Shown: positions 22,340 through 34,296 of the stretch, piece by piece
How the letters are laid out: every line of letters starts with the position of its first letter
How positions within the stretch are numbered: position 1 is the stretch's first letter
Assembly (NCBI GenBank): GCA_000750105.3
Contig: JPHH03000021.1
Location: 248,001-312,000, forward strand
Source of the DNA: Tolypocladium sp. Sup5 PDA-1
Taxonomy: Eukaryota > Ascomycota > Sordariomycetes > Hypocreales > Ophiocordycipitaceae
Direction of reading: 5' to 3'
Length of the DNA stretch: 64,000 nt
Made by a program: the position numbers and the translations under genes
Notes under the pieces: model-generated
Databases searched by the model: none
What the model was told of the DNA's origin: nothing
The model's input: the letters and a program-made list of their open reading frames with translations, nothing else

Positions 22340-25300
22340 TGAAAAAAGAAACCAAAGGCAATCAACGGTTTGGCGCGCGCGAGGTAACCCGATGAGGCTC
22401 TATCGTCGCCGATCATTCCAGACCACTGGGACCGTTGACACGCATCACGCACACCTTCCCGTCACCAGCCAGACGTGACAGTTGTGGTTTCCCGTTGGTG
22501 ATTTGGAAATTGGGGGCCATGCCACTGTCGCGGGCAGCGCCAGTGTGTAGCTGCGTGTCTCGGATGTCGACATGCAATGCCTAGCAGTAGCCCGTCGTTC
22601 TCGTATGGCAGGCAGGCATCGTGGTGGCGGATCCTTCCGAGTCAGAAAGGTCCTACCGCCCCTACGGGAGTAGTCATCAGATAATTATGCCGCCACGCGC
22701 GGGATATGGCAACACCTCGTCTGGATTCTCCAGTTGGTGCTGAGTACGATTGCACCACGCAATCTGCGGCCTGCAAGTCGAAGCCAGCCCGGTCAGCCGA
22801 GCAGGGCCATTGGCTGGCTGCGTCTGCTCGAGATGCACGGCAGCTCCATCCGGTCTGGCGCAACGAGAGCGACATTGTAGCATCCAGAGTGGTGGGACCA
22901 GGCGGCCCAGGACGGAGGCCACGACCCGAGATTGGAGCTCTTCTGGCTCGCAGCAAACGGAGAGCCCAGCCCGCTGGGTTTCGGGGGGTGCTTACAACTA
23001 TCGTGACAATTGTCATCGCTGGCGGCTGCAAGTCGCCCAGCTGTGACCGAGCAGCACGCTCCATCTGCAACAGCACAGCACTATCCGCCTGGCCTAGACC
23101 CAGGTAGGTCCGCGGCTCAAGTTGGGAAGTGGGGGATTGGTCAGTATCCTTGAGGGACAGGCTGGACAGCGCGACAGACAGGCCCGTCCGTGCGTGCCGT
23201 GTTGGGGTCGCTCTCGCTCACCACCGAGGAGACTTTCCTGGGACGCTAAACAGTCCTAGGGTCTTATTTGTAAGGCCGTTGTAATTGTTCTCGAAGCCGC
23301 AACAGCAGGATCGTACGTACTGAGTCCGTAGCGATGCGGGCGTTGCAAGACACGCGCCTCCATCAGCACGCACGCTAATCCGTACTCCGTAGTCCGTACT
23401 GAGCACTGGCTGGAGGTCATTCGGGGGCATGCCTGGATCGGCTAGGTTGCTCTCGGGCGCGCCAGCGAACCCCATGGTCGGTACGGAGTATCCACTCGTA
23501 ACTTGGGCGCACGTTTTGCAACTACCACTTGCAGAATCTCTTGGATGTCTTCTCCGAACCTTTTCGGCTGCTCGAGGGGATCAAGACGTGCATCGGCCTG
23601 CAGGGGGGTCGGACAGCGAGTCAGGTTGCCCAAGACGGCTTCATCGGGGGTCTGTGGTGCCACAGGACGCAAATAGACGCGCCAGAAATTGTCCAGCGAG
23701 ATGACGAAGCGATATGTGATGATGTTGAGGCGGATGTTCAGGTGAGGAGGGGGGGCTCGGTCGGGCAAGGTAGCTTAGCAGGCAAGGTAGGTACGAGTAC
23801 GTGCTCAGTGGGCTGCTTCGAACCTGCTTGCTTGGCAACGGTTGTTGGACCGTTGGTTGCTGCTTCCTCTTCACGTCATAGACTCGTTGCCTCTTTTGGC
23901 GTGCAGTTGCCTGTGTTTAGGTGACCACCTGCCTCATGAGGCCATCCATCTCTGCCTGGTGATCGATCTCACGCGGGGCGCTGTTGGCACGATGCCACGA
24001 TCTGTCCTCGACAGCTTCTGTCTCAACCACGCCATAGCAGTCATGGCACCACGACCAGCTCCTCTGCACCCAAGTGGCGAGCAGCCAAGCCACGCAACCA
24101 AGCGTGGGCGAAATGAGGTGATGGAGTGATGGAGTCGGTTGGCGCCGGTCTCGGGTAGGTGGTTGGCGCACGCACCCCGACGAGAGACGGCGCGACAGCG
24201 GGCGGCGCTACAAACTGTGGCTGCGTTAGTCGTACCAGAATGCCGGATCCCTTGCTGCTGGCCCCCGTGCCGTCCCCTGACAGCCGCAGCGACAGTCCGC
24301 GAGCGACTTGACGAACGGCCCGTCAGTTGTGCAGTAGCAGCGTGGTGACGGTTACGGCGATGGCGACGGCGACGGCAGCCTCTTGCCTATCACAGCCTTT
24401 TCTCCGGCTCAACTGGTCATCTCAACGAACGGGCCCTCAGGATGACCGACGACCGTCGACGCGAAACGAAACGGCGCCCGCCTGACGAGCGAGCCGTCTC
24501 AGTCGGTAGCGAGGTGTCGATTTGATTTGACCAGATACTCGCTCGACGAGCTGAGAGTACCGAGACACTGGTCCAGCGGGCTCGCATGATCCCCGTTAAG
24601 CCCTCCTTCCCGCGGCCATCCGATGCGTCGCGGAGTGTGGGAGTTGCCAAGATGAAAAGAATGGCAACCCAGAACTGGTCTGCCGATTCGTTCAAGTACG
24701 CAGAGGCGCCCGGTGGGGGCCGACCAGCCGCCGTGAGAGATGGCAGGCTACGACCTGGGATAGGCTGGATGCGCGGTAGGGTTGAGATTGGACTGCATCG
24801 AGCTGCTTCCAGCTGGAAGCGGGCCGCTGGGATCACACGCTGACTGGCTTCGACCTCCCATCCTGGAGGAGGTGTCAATCACACCACCAGCCCAGGCAGG
24901 TACCTCGGGGTACTTGGCCTCGACGCAGGTCAACAGGTGTTGGCCCCCCCAGTCCCACCGTGCAGAATGCAGAGGCGCGGCCCCTGTCCATCGCTCGCTG
25001 GAGGGTCTGGAACCCCATCAACAGGGTGGTGGGAGACGGGGTCTTGTGGTTGGCTCGCCGTCTCGTGTGGGCTTGGGGTGACGGCCAGGGACGGAGAGAT
25101 TTAGTGTCGACTCGGGACCGGGCGGCCACGTGTGCGATGGACCTGCGGAGGGGACCCCAGAGGCATGCCGAGTGTTGCTCTCACACCGGAGACGGCCCAA
25201 TGGTGCTTCACTTCACGGGTTGCGTCGACTGGGCCAACAGCGTTACGATCATGGCCAAGGTGGACAGCGAGGTGCATCTTCGGCTGGCAGTGTGTCCACG

Positions 25301-27405
25301 GGCTCCACCTGGGAGCATCGATTCTACAAGGGCAAACTCGACACTGCTCGTCATTGCGAGGTGACACAGCATGCCGAGTACCTTGCACGTCACGCATGGC
25401 TTACACCGTCGACGGCTTATTAGGAGGCGAATGATAGCCTGCCGAGAACGATCATGCAGACGAGACAAGCTCTCCAGCGGCCCGGGTCCCCCAGATCGCC
25501 CCTCATACCTGAGACTGGACGCCTCCGTCGCATTTACTCACCCAAGTCACCGTTCGGACAAACTTAAGCTACTCTTGCCCATGCATGCCATGCGGAGAAG
25601 GGCAGCAACGGCTTTCGCCGCATCGCCCATGCAAAGCTCTGGCCATGTGCTGCGAGGCGGGCTTCAGGTGATCGAGTCCAGCATGGGGGGTGACGAGATG
25701 CGGGCAAGGCGGGATAGGCGCCAGCTCACCCTGGTTCAGTCAATCTGAGTCTCACAGCATAAACGGCTAATCGACCTGTCTTTCGAACAAGGCAGGTACG
25801 AGAGTCGCCTGTCACGAAGGTCATGTCGTAGGCCCGTCACAGAGTCAACTGGCAAGGCGGCAGAGTTGTGCACAGAATCTTTGCTGGGCAGATGTGGTGG
25901 CACTTCCAACCACTTTCCCTGCATGGCGATGGGAGGCACGGCAGCATGCTGTTCTTCGTATAACGGACAAAGTACAAACTCCTTCGGTATCTTCGGCACT
26001 AGGAAGATCGTCCAGGCCCATCCATGTCTCTGGTGAGAGCCACGGCCGCTGCCAGGCACCATCCGAAATGCCACAAACACGTAGCCGGGACTTTCGAGTA
26101 TACTTGCCCGGCATGCTTACTCTGAGTCTCTGTCAAGTGGCGGTCTTCAGGTAGCATGCTCGACTCGCCTATTCCGTCACTGCGAGCCTGGGCTCCGCTC
26201 ACAGCGGCGATATTAGGCTGCGGTGCTATTTCCCCGCCGGAGCCTTGCATTGAAGCTGTTCCACTGAGCTTCGTGATTTGCGATGCAGATTGGCATAGCA
26301 TCCATCGCGAGGCGTCTCCCGAGACATACACAGCGTCATAGGATTGGACAGACAAGGAACCATGTCCAGCGCCTTGCCCGTTCAGCTTTGTATCTGCTTC
26401 GTCGGGCCGTCGACGCAGTGCAACGACATGCCAGATTGCATACTCGCAAATTCAGCCACTCTGCTCCTGGGCGATGCTATTTAAAGGGGTCTTTGCGAAG
26501 TCGCCCATGCTGTGGTACGGAATACCAGAAAATGAGGCTTCACTCTTCCTGTGGGAGGATACGCCACTTTCGGGAAGTTGTTGTGGGCTTGCAGATAGGT
26601 GGCGATCCAACAAGCCTTCTGTGTGCACCCCGAACCAGGCCAAGGTGCATAGGAGCCGAGGCCGGTTGTCCCGTTGTAAGCGTAACGTTTTTGACCTTCC
26701 TTTTCCTTCGTATTCCCAGCCGGACCAACAGTTCAAGATCTCATTTCACTACTCCCTTGCCGTTGATCGCTGCAAGCGATCAGACGACGGCCGGCCCTCT
26801 TGGCTCTGTTCTTTGCGCGTTTCCCACGCGAAGGCGACGTGCTGCAGATTCTGCACGCGGGGGTGTCGCGACGAGCGCGTTAATGAGCAGCACAGGATGC
26901 ACCGAGGCTGTCTCAGATGTCCGATAGGTGTGTTCAACAGGGAGAGAGGGTGGAGCGCGCACTGCGAATTGATTCAGGTACAAGCGACCCCCACGTCAAG
27001 GGCAAAAAGCACCGGGATCGTCAGCAACAAGAGGCCCAGAGACAGTGAGTGTGCTCTGTTTCGCGAAGCTGGGGTTGAAGATTTTGGGGTTGGGAGATTA
27101 TCTGAAGCGAGGGGGGCTGCGACACGCGTCTCCAGGTTCCCTACCCAAGGGAACAAAGTTGGGCGGGCGGGCTCCGCGACGCAACCCTCGAGAATGACGA
27201 CGTCGCCCACAGATCTGGGTCATCCAGGGAGCATCTGAGCACAGATTTTGGTTCTCGGTTGCTCCACGCCCATGCCCTGACAAAGGGATTGTTTATTGTA
27301 TCTCTGGAATGCGGTTTGCGGCTACGGGTTCCCGACTATTGGCCCCCAACTCTTGATCTCTTCAATATCATGCCCTTTCCCCCTCTTCTACCATGTCTCT
27401 CTCCC
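22340..27405. other. Gene-poor region between the small orphan frame and the HAD phosphatase
   Basis: About 5 kb in which I could support no gene. TACTCCGTA (23383-23391) and TACGGAGTA (23482-23490) occur within 110 bp of each other. A perfect inverted repeat with 8-bp arms and a 3-nt centre lies at 26764-26782 after a pyrimidine-rich tract. A TATTTAAA stretch occurs at about 26471. The last few hundred bases should include the phosphatase 3' untranslated region. Confidence 0.5.
26764..26782. repeat. Perfect short inverted repeat
   Basis: TGATCGCT-GCA-AGCGATCA: 8-bp arms around a 3-nt centre in non-coding sequence. It could be a dimeric factor site or a chance hairpin; it lacks a following T-run, and a bacterial-type terminator is not expected in a fungus. 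Confidence 0.6.
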
Positions 27406-28270
27406 TTATTGTTGCAGCGCGTTGGAAATTTCGATGGTCACTTTCCCATCGGCTCGCCCAACGACTCTGACAGACTCCAGATCCTTCACTACCCAGTCGG
27501 GCCCGGCCGCGACAACCTGGTCCACGGTGTGGCTCGTGACGAGGCCGATGACCTTGCAGCCGGCCGCCTTGCCGGCCTTGATGCCCGCGGGCGCGTCCTC
27601 CAGCACCAGGACGTTTCCCGCCGCGTCCTCCAGGCCGAGCTTCTTGAGGCCCATGAGGTAGCAGGCCGGGTCGGGCTTCCCGTTCTGCACCGACTCGGCG
27701 GTGACGAGGTGTTGCGGTATGGCGAGGGAGAGGACGTTGAGCCAGCCGGTGACGAGGGGCTCGGTGCCGGAGGTGACGATGGCCCAGGGACTGGACTGGG
27801 CTATCAGGGAGTCCAGCAGTGACCGCGATCCAGGAACCTCGGTGGCATCATCGCCGTACAGGAGCGGCAGCTGTTCTTCGACGTGTTTGACGTCTAGTGA
27901 ACGGCTCATCAGCCAATTGCTCGACTCATCCAAGCTCGGGGGCTTGCGGGCTCGGGGTCAGCCCGCAGGGCGGCGCTTACACTCCCAGTTGGCCTTTTCA
28001 GGGGCGATGATCTTGAACACATCTATACTCCGCCGTCCATGGGACGTCTGCAGTATCGTCTCGGGCGATACGCCAATCTCCTTGCCGATGCTATGTGATG
28101 GTCAGTTGAGATGCATGGACAGGTTTCTGGGGGCAGCGGTGAGAGACTGACGTGTGCCAGTGCTTGACAATTGCCGGCGTGGAGTCAATAATGGTGCCGT
28201 CCATGTCGAACAGGAAGCCGGAAAAGGAGACCTGCTCCGGCGGCAGGGTGTACTGTGGTTGCGACCCCAT
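27406..28270 (-). CDS. HAD-family sugar/glycerol phosphatase (GPP1/DOG-like)
   Basis: Small cytosolic phosphatase of the HAD superfamily, closest in style to yeast glycerol-1-phosphatase Gpp1/Rhr2 and 2-deoxyglucose-6-phosphatase Dog1/2, which release glycerol or sugar from phosphate esters. Exons 28270-28152, 28090-27981 and 27893-27406 give 238 residues, the usual family length. Motif I is FDMDGTIIDS (nucleophile and acid-base Asp), motif II is IVTSG, the conserved Lys is in GKPDPACY, and motif III is VLVLEDAPAGIKAG. The cap region (EEQLPLLYGDDATEVPGS) matches the Gpp-type short helical cap. Splicing of intron 2 (27894-27980) creates ANWEYVKHVEE; the open frame inside that intron is not used. 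Substrate (glycerol phosphate versus another) cannot be set from sequence. Confidence 0.9.
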
Positions 28271-29417
28271 GCTGACTGCGTCTTTCTCTGAAGCTCCTGA
28301 GATGAGAGGGCGGGATATGCCGAGGTGAGTTGATGGCGCCGCTAGGATCTGATGATGCAACGAACAATGGAGATCGAGTCGCGCAATGCTCTCGCAGGAA
28401 AGTCTATAAAGGTATTTATGTAAATCGTGAGCGTTGTCGGAGGCGAAAGAGACGGATTTCTCAGCAGTGCCCTCCTTTCACCGTCTCGTATTATCAGAGG
28501 CGTATAAAAGATGGTGTCGCCGTGGCGTCTCCACTCGGAAGTTCCGCCGCTGCAGGCGGGATTTCCTCACCGGGTTAGGCAAAACTGGCGCTGGCTACCC
28601 TATACTGAGTTGTACCGTGTAAGCGACGAAACCATGCATGTTCATTCTGCTACCTTGGAAATATCCGTCTATTTTCAAGATCCGGATTCCGTTTTGGTGT
28701 TTGTGTATGTACGTGGCACTGGAAATTCTCGTCGTCTCCGGGCCTGGCTGTTGTAGGACCCACTTGTGTGAGGAACTGTGAAATGTCAATAAGAGCCAGT
28801 GTCGAGACGACCAATTCAGTACGTAAAGCCCACAACTAGCAGAACCGGACGGATATCGATTAACGGTATCTCCAGGCAAGGGAGCGAACCAAACAAATGA
28901 ATGGTTAAACAGAGCGCATCAATGGCTGACTCACAGACAGTCCGGTCAACTCTTCACCCCATACGGATACGGATAGTCCTGCACCGATGCCTGCAACTGT
29001 AGCTCAGCGGGAGACAGGCCGGGTCCAGCACGCGTCGGCGTCGGGAATCCACTCCTCGGACCCCGCGCCGTAAGGTACGTACCTGGGTTACCCCACGTTG
29101 GCAATCGCATCCAGAAAGCCGACGCTCGACTCTTGAGCCACCTGCAGCCGCATGTCCGAACAGGTGAGCCCAGCGCAGACATATTATATCGCCGCGCATC
29201 CCGGCTGGACAGCGTCGCTTTCGACGGCGCGTGTTGGCCAGGCTTGTATTCTGCAGAGGCAGCAGCACGCAGTCTAGAGTTTCGCCCAGTCGCATTGGCT
29301 CGAACAGGCGGCGTGGGCTCCTCTCCTCCGCTCCCCACTGCGTCTTGCGAATCGCCTCACTTCTTGCCGCAAACCCCCCCCCCCCCGGCATAAACACTTC
29401 TCAACCGCGCAGCAGCC
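28271..29417. other. Divergent intergenic region, HAD phosphatase / pyroglutamyl peptidase
   Basis: About 1.15 kb without a supported gene. It holds two TATA-like stretches on the plus strand (about 28405 and 28502), the palindrome GGTACGTACC (29074-29083) and a run of 13 C residues (29374-29386) shortly before the peptidase start, a spot prone to sequencing length errors. Confidence 0.6.
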
Positions 29418-30275
29418 ATGGGTTCGCAGGCAAAAGACCCCAATGAGCTGACGGTGCTCGTCACCGGATTCGGCGTACGTGCCTCCCATTGTCCAGACTC
29501 CATGGACAGACCGTGACCTGTGCTGACCACGCGACAGCCCTTCCGCGACCAATATCCCGTCAACCCGTCCTGGGAAATCGCCAAAGGCCTCCCCGCGCAT
29601 CTCCCCGCCCTGCGAGCCAAGGATCCCAGCTCGAGGCAGGCCGTCGACACCCCCCCCGTCCGCATCCTCGTCCACCCGGAGCCCGTCCGCGTCAACTACA
29701 AGGTGGTGAGGGGCCTCGTGCCCAGCCTGTGGGAGACGTACCAGGGCCACAAGGTCGACATCGCGATACACATCGGCATGGCCGGCCCGCGGCCGTTCTA
29801 CCAGATCGAGCGCCGGGGCCACCGCACCGGGTACAAGTCGCTCGACGTCGACGGCGAGAAGCTCGAGGACGAGGAGGAGGGCAACCGCGGAGACGACTGG
29901 GTCTGGCACGGGTTGCCCGACGAGATCGAGACGGACTTGGACCTGCAGGACGTCCTGGAGCGGTGGCAGGGGCACAGTGCTGTGAGTCTACACGCAGGGT
30001 AGCCCGGGGTGAGGGCGTACTGGCTGACATTTGAACAGAAGGACATGGACCTGCGCATCTCGGAGGACGCGGGCAGGTACCTGTGCGACTTCATCTACTA
30101 CTCGAGCCTGTCAACGCTGCTGAAGGAGCAGCGGCCGCGAAAGGTGGTCTTCCTGCACGTGCCGTGCGATGCGTCGGATAAAAACGTCGCCCAGGGCAGG
30201 GAGCTGGCGGTGAACCTCATCCGGTCCATCGCCGAGAGCGAGACGGCCAAGAAGCAGGCAGCGGCGCAGGTATAA
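29418..30275 (+). CDS. Pyroglutamyl-peptidase I (peptidase family C15)
   Basis: Cytosolic cysteine peptidase that removes N-terminal 5-oxoproline from peptides. Exons 29418-29474, 29538-29981 and 30039-30275 give 245 residues. The N-terminus reads VLVTGFGPFRDQYPVNPSWE after removing intron 1, matching the C15 signature GFxPFxxxxxNPS. The catalytic triad is visible: Glu in FYQIERRG, Cys in GRYLCDFIYYSSL and His in VVFLHVP. The acidic insertion KLEDEEEGNRGDDW is typical of fungal members. There is no signal peptide. All three catalytic positions are present, so the enzyme should be active. Confidence 0.93.
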
Positions 30276-30806
30276 CAGAGGGATGAGCGCCTGGAGCTGT
30301 TGCGGACGGCAGATGCCAACGGGGGGTGGGTGTGCTTGTGCTTGTTGGTTGAGTTTGTCACGGCATATATCCTTTGTCTTTGCATTGAATACGGAGCATC
30401 ATCGTTACCTTGCCATTATGCATCATGCATCTCGACCGGGCTTGGGCGTGGAAGAGCTGTCTTGAAAAATATACCACTACAAAGATAGTGTATGCAATGA
30501 GCTACTATAAACCGATGAATATACGGAGTAGTGAGAGGCGAAACGTGATGTGATGGGAGTCGCCGGAGTGGACGCCGACCTGGAAAGCTTCGCCGACCAG
30601 CCGAGCTAAAGCGGATCCCGGGGGCCGTGGTCGCCGACTCCGGTTGCCATTCGACGACTCCAACTTACAAAAGCACTCTCAAACCATCAACTCGGCACAA
30701 GACCGGCATACAAAACACAACCATCCATACAAGGCAAGGCAAACCCACAGCATTCATCAGAATAGAATAAACACGACTGCCTTCATCACCATCATCAACC
30801 GCCACC
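30276..30806. other. Intergenic region before the Cys-rich micro-gene
   Basis: About 530 bp holding the 3' end of the peptidase and the promoter of the small Cys-rich gene. TACGGAGTA lies at 30532-30540. An A/C-rich leader precedes the next ATG. No other gene was seen. Confidence 0.6.
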
Positions 30807-31067
30807 ATGTGCCGAAAAGCCACCTGCGACACCTGCAGTAAGTCCCCCCTCGCCAGCGACCCTCAACGCCGTCGCCTCTTGCAAGACGCATCGGAACATG
30901 TGCTTACACGCACCTCCCCCCCCGCAGAGAAGACGAGCTGGTGGGGCTGCGGCAAGCACGTCGCCTCCATCATGGACGCCGTGCCCGCCGCCGAGCGCTG
31001 CACCTGCGCGCCGGCCATCGAGCGCGACGGCAAGGCGTACCCGCCCATGGGCAAGCAGGCGTCGTGA
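30807..31067 (+). CDS. Tiny conserved cysteine-rich protein (56 aa)
   Basis: Two exons, 30807-30837 and 30928-31067, joined by a GTAAGT...CCGCAG intron. The ATG has a strong fungal context (CACCATG). The product has Cys at 2, 7, 10, 18, 35 and 37 and His 21, arranged as CRKATCDTC, WWGCGKH and CTC, which looks like a zinc- or metal-binding microprotein. It ends GKAYPPMGKQAS. The style resembles a widespread family of very short fungal proteins of unknown role (WWGCGxH plus CxC); that likeness is from memory and not checked. The compact ORF, splice sites and Cys spacing make it convincing as a gene. Function is unknown. Confidence 0.75.
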   Translation: MCRKATCDTCSKSPLASDPQRRRLLQDASEHVLTRTSPPAEKTSWWGCGKHVASIMDAVPAAERCTCAPAIERDGKAYPPMGKQAS

Positions 31068-31449
31068 CTCGTGCGCAACGCGGCGGCCGCGGCGCTGTGG
31101 ACGAGGGGCAAGAGGGCGGCGTGGTCGCCCGAGGGGGTTGTCGAGGAGGACTTGTCTTGAGGCGTTGGCGATGCTTGACGGAGGGGGCGTTTCGAGGGTT
31201 TCGGTGTGCGTGGATGGAGCGTGGAGTTGCGGGAGGGATGGGGATGCCGAGATGTGAATAAAACGATGCCACTTTCTCTCGCGAGTGCGCCACTATATCA
31301 CGACTCTCATGAAGTGAGATGGCGCCACGCGTTTGTTCTCATCCCCATACCGGCTCCGCCATGCCCCATCTATCATGCTATGTGATACCATATCGTGCTA
31401 TGCCATCAGTACTCCGTAGATGCCCCCCCCATGATCCATGACCGCCGCC
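31068..31449. other. Convergent intergenic region, Cys-rich gene / KEL3
   Basis: Two facing 3' ends. TACTCCGTA lies at 31410-31418, and a stretch at about 31362-31406 repeats CATG/GCTATG-like words. No gene was seen. Confidence 0.6.
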
Positions 31450-33720
31450 TCACCTCCTCCTCGCGCCCCCCGCCGCGCCCGCATCCCCCCTCTCCGCCAG
31501 GCTCACCACCTCCTGGATGCCCGCCGCCTCCTGCTCCTCCTCGAGCGCCGTGATCTCCTCGCGGCAGTCCCACCACTTCTCCTCACTCAGCTCAAACGCC
31601 TTGGCCTTGATCTCCTTGACCGCCAGTGTCTCCGGCTGCACGCCCTTCCACCGCATGCTCGTCATGAGCACCTCTTGCCACTCGGCCGTCGTCCGCACGA
31701 AGAACTCGCGGCGGGATTCAAACGGCTACCGGGGGGGTTAGTGACTTCAGCTAAAAGTATTCGTGTGGAAAAAGGGGAACTTACTCGTGGGTGGGGGAGG
31801 CCGTCGTCGACAGAGGTGGCAGTCGTCTCCGTGTCGTCCTCGTCTGAAATGACAGACGGCGTGGACGCCACCTCCGAAGACGTATCCGACATGGAATCCT
31901 CCTTCTTACGCTTGCCCGGTGTCTGAAGCCGCTGATCGGGTTCATCGCCCTCATCCTCGTCATCTTCATCCTCATCCTCCTCGTCCTCGTCATCCTCGTC
32001 ATCCTCGTCGTCCTCATCCTCGGACTCCTGTAGCAACCTATTAGCCCTCTTGTCCAATCCACAGTGCTGGAAAATACTCACGATCCAGTCCTCGACAGGC
32101 CTGTTAAACATCTCCTTACACCCGTCGAGCTTGCTCAGGTCGATGGCGTACAAGTCGTCAAACGTGAACTCTCGGTCTCCCTTCTCAAACGTGCCGCCGT
32201 AGATGTACAGCACGTCGTCTTGAACCGCCAGCTGTGCGTTAAACCTCACGTGCGGAGGCTCCATCGTCACCGGCATCTCCCGGACAGGCGTCTCGTCTTG
32301 CTCCGGCTCCTCCGGCTTTCTGTCCAGTTCTATCCCATCAGCGTCATCCAGCGAAGCCCCGGTCTCCAGGGCCGCCAGTTGTCGCAGGAGCTCCGCCTCG
32401 TTTGCCTGGGCACGGCCGCGGCGGCCAACGCGCTGCTCCGAGACGTTCTTCTTCTGCTGGCGAGGCTTGCGTAGGCCCAGGGGCATGAACCGATTGCGCT
32501 CAATGTTCCACGCAAAGAGCTGGTTGAAAAACTCGCTGTCCATGCCCTCCTCGCTCTGCTCCACATCGTGAACACCGCCAAAGAGAATGCCCCGGCCCTT
32601 GTGCCAGGTCATGGTTGCCCCTGCGCGAGAAGGATTGGGGGAATTCGCGGGCTTCTTTCTCCTCTCCCACCGCACCGTCGGAGGCGTATTCGAGTTGGCG
32701 TCGCTGGGCGGTGGCGCCATTCTCAGGAAGAAGCAGTCGTCGTGAACCTTGGGAATAAGCACGTTCTTTTGTCCCTGATTCTGCGTCTTGCCCCCCTTCT
32801 TCTTGAGAGCCACAGTGGCCTTGACGCGCGAGTAGCCTCCAAACAGCACCGCTCCGTGTTCGCAAGGGAGCAGGGTGAAAGAGGACCTCGCGTCTGGCTT
32901 GAGTTGGGCCTGTGGCAGCGCCGGGCAGTGCCACACATAGTTGACTGTGTCAAAGATCCAGAGGTCGGCCAGGTACTTTGTCTGGTTCGACGTGTCCTGG
33001 AAGCCTCCAAAGAGGATAATGTACTGCTTCCAGTACGTCATGCGGTGGCCGCTCCTCGCCGGCGGGCTCTTGTCCTTGCCCTTGACCTCGATCTTGGTCC
33101 ACTCCCTCGTGGCGGGCTCCAGCCGCCAGAAGTCGGAGTAGTGGTGGAAGGTCCCCTGCTTGGGTGACGAGAACTCGCCGCCAAAGAGGTAGACGAAGCT
33201 CGGGTTGCTGGCGCGGGTCCAGGCGTGGCCGGAGCGCGGTAGCGGCGCGTTGGGTGAGGTGACGCAGCGCCACTCGTCGCGGTGGACGTTGTAGACGTGC
33301 AGGTCGTTGTAGAACTGGGCGAGCGAGCCGTTGAAGTACTCGCCGCCAAACAGAAGCAGGCTGTTGCTGTCGTGCGGCGAGGCCAGCAGCGTGGACGCGG
33401 CCCGGGGCCTCGGCGGCGCATCGCAGACCGTCTCCGTGATCTTCAGAAACTGCTCCTGCTGGCGGCGATACTCCTCGAGCACCTCGTCCAGGTCGACGTC
33501 CTCGGCATCGCTGCCGTCTACCTTGGCGGCCTTGCTCTTGGCCTTTTTCTCTCCCTTGCTGGCCTGCTTGGCCGCCTTTTCGGCCTGCGGTGGTTGTCAG
33601 TGAAAATCCAGGGCGTCTCCGCGATGGCTCCCCAAGAGGGGTATCTCGTATCTGAGGGGCATCCAAACTCACCTTCTTTGCCTTTTTGGTGTCTACGCCC
33701 TTCTTCTTGTCCTTGGCCAT
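31450..33720 (-). CDS. Kelch-repeat protein, KEL3/KLHDC4 family
   Basis: Exons 33720-33673, 33584-32082, 32027-31785 and 31725-31450 give 689 residues. The N-terminus is Lys-rich (MAKDKKKGVDTKKAKK), followed by about six kelch blades with the usual LLFGGEYF, YLFGGEF, IILFGGFQD, VLFGGYSR, ILFGGVHD and YIYGGTFE strands, which form a beta-propeller for protein binding. Then come an extreme acidic tract (SEDEDDEDDEDDEDEEDED), a Ser/Thr-rich stretch and a conserved C-terminal helix block (FFVRTTAEWQEVLM...KWWDCREEITALEEE) seen in KLHDC4/Kel3. The exact role of the family is not settled. The final intron (31726-31784) must be removed to reach that block. The 54-bp intron 32028-32081 is stop-free and easily missed. 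Confidence 0.9.
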
Positions 33721-34296
33721 GGCGGAGTTTGGTTGTCTGGCCAGGTGAATGAATATTTCGTGTTATTACGAGCTCCGCCTGGGAGGAGCGAATGGTGTCG
33801 CGTGCAAAGTGAGGGCTCTCCATCACAGTATTGGCTGGGCCGCCAGACTGTGCTACAAGTTCTCCACAGGTGCATCTCCAGCATTTTAGGCATGGAAAAA
33901 TTATTGAACCGTTTAATCATGCAGGAATTTTAGGCATCCCAGCACAATATCGGATTTGGCATTTCATGCCGTCTTAGTCTGGCATATGATGCTCTCGGCC
34001 GTGGATTGTTGCTGGGGAGATTAAGAGCATTAGGCAGCCGAATTGTCACTGCTCGACGCTGACAACGAGCGCCTACTTCTGCCAGCTTCAAATTTCGGTA
34101 GGGGTCAAGTCACGCTGCCGAGTTTGTATTAAAGTGTCTGCCTGACGGCTTGTAATGAAGAAAATACCCCTCACCGTCTCGTAGCGAGGAATCCTATACA
34201 AGTCCAGACGTCCTCCGTCTGGCTGGGCAGACAGAAAACCGTTTGCAATCAGGACATTAGCTGAGCTGCCCAGACCAAAATCCAATACCAAACACC
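33721..34296. other. Divergent intergenic region, KEL3 / TPR-like gene
   Basis: About 575 bp of shared upstream sequence, more A/T-rich than its flanks around 33870-33980. No gene or clear element was seen. Confidence 0.6.

Noticed and set aside
24417..24878. 153-codon minus-strand frame
   Set aside because: No recognisable motif, low sequence complexity and equally long frames on the other strand.
26283..27238. 214- and 254-codon plus-strand frames behind a TATTTAAA stretch
   Set aside because: Arg/Ser/Cys-rich composition without domains; the two frames overlap each other and neither looks like a folded protein.
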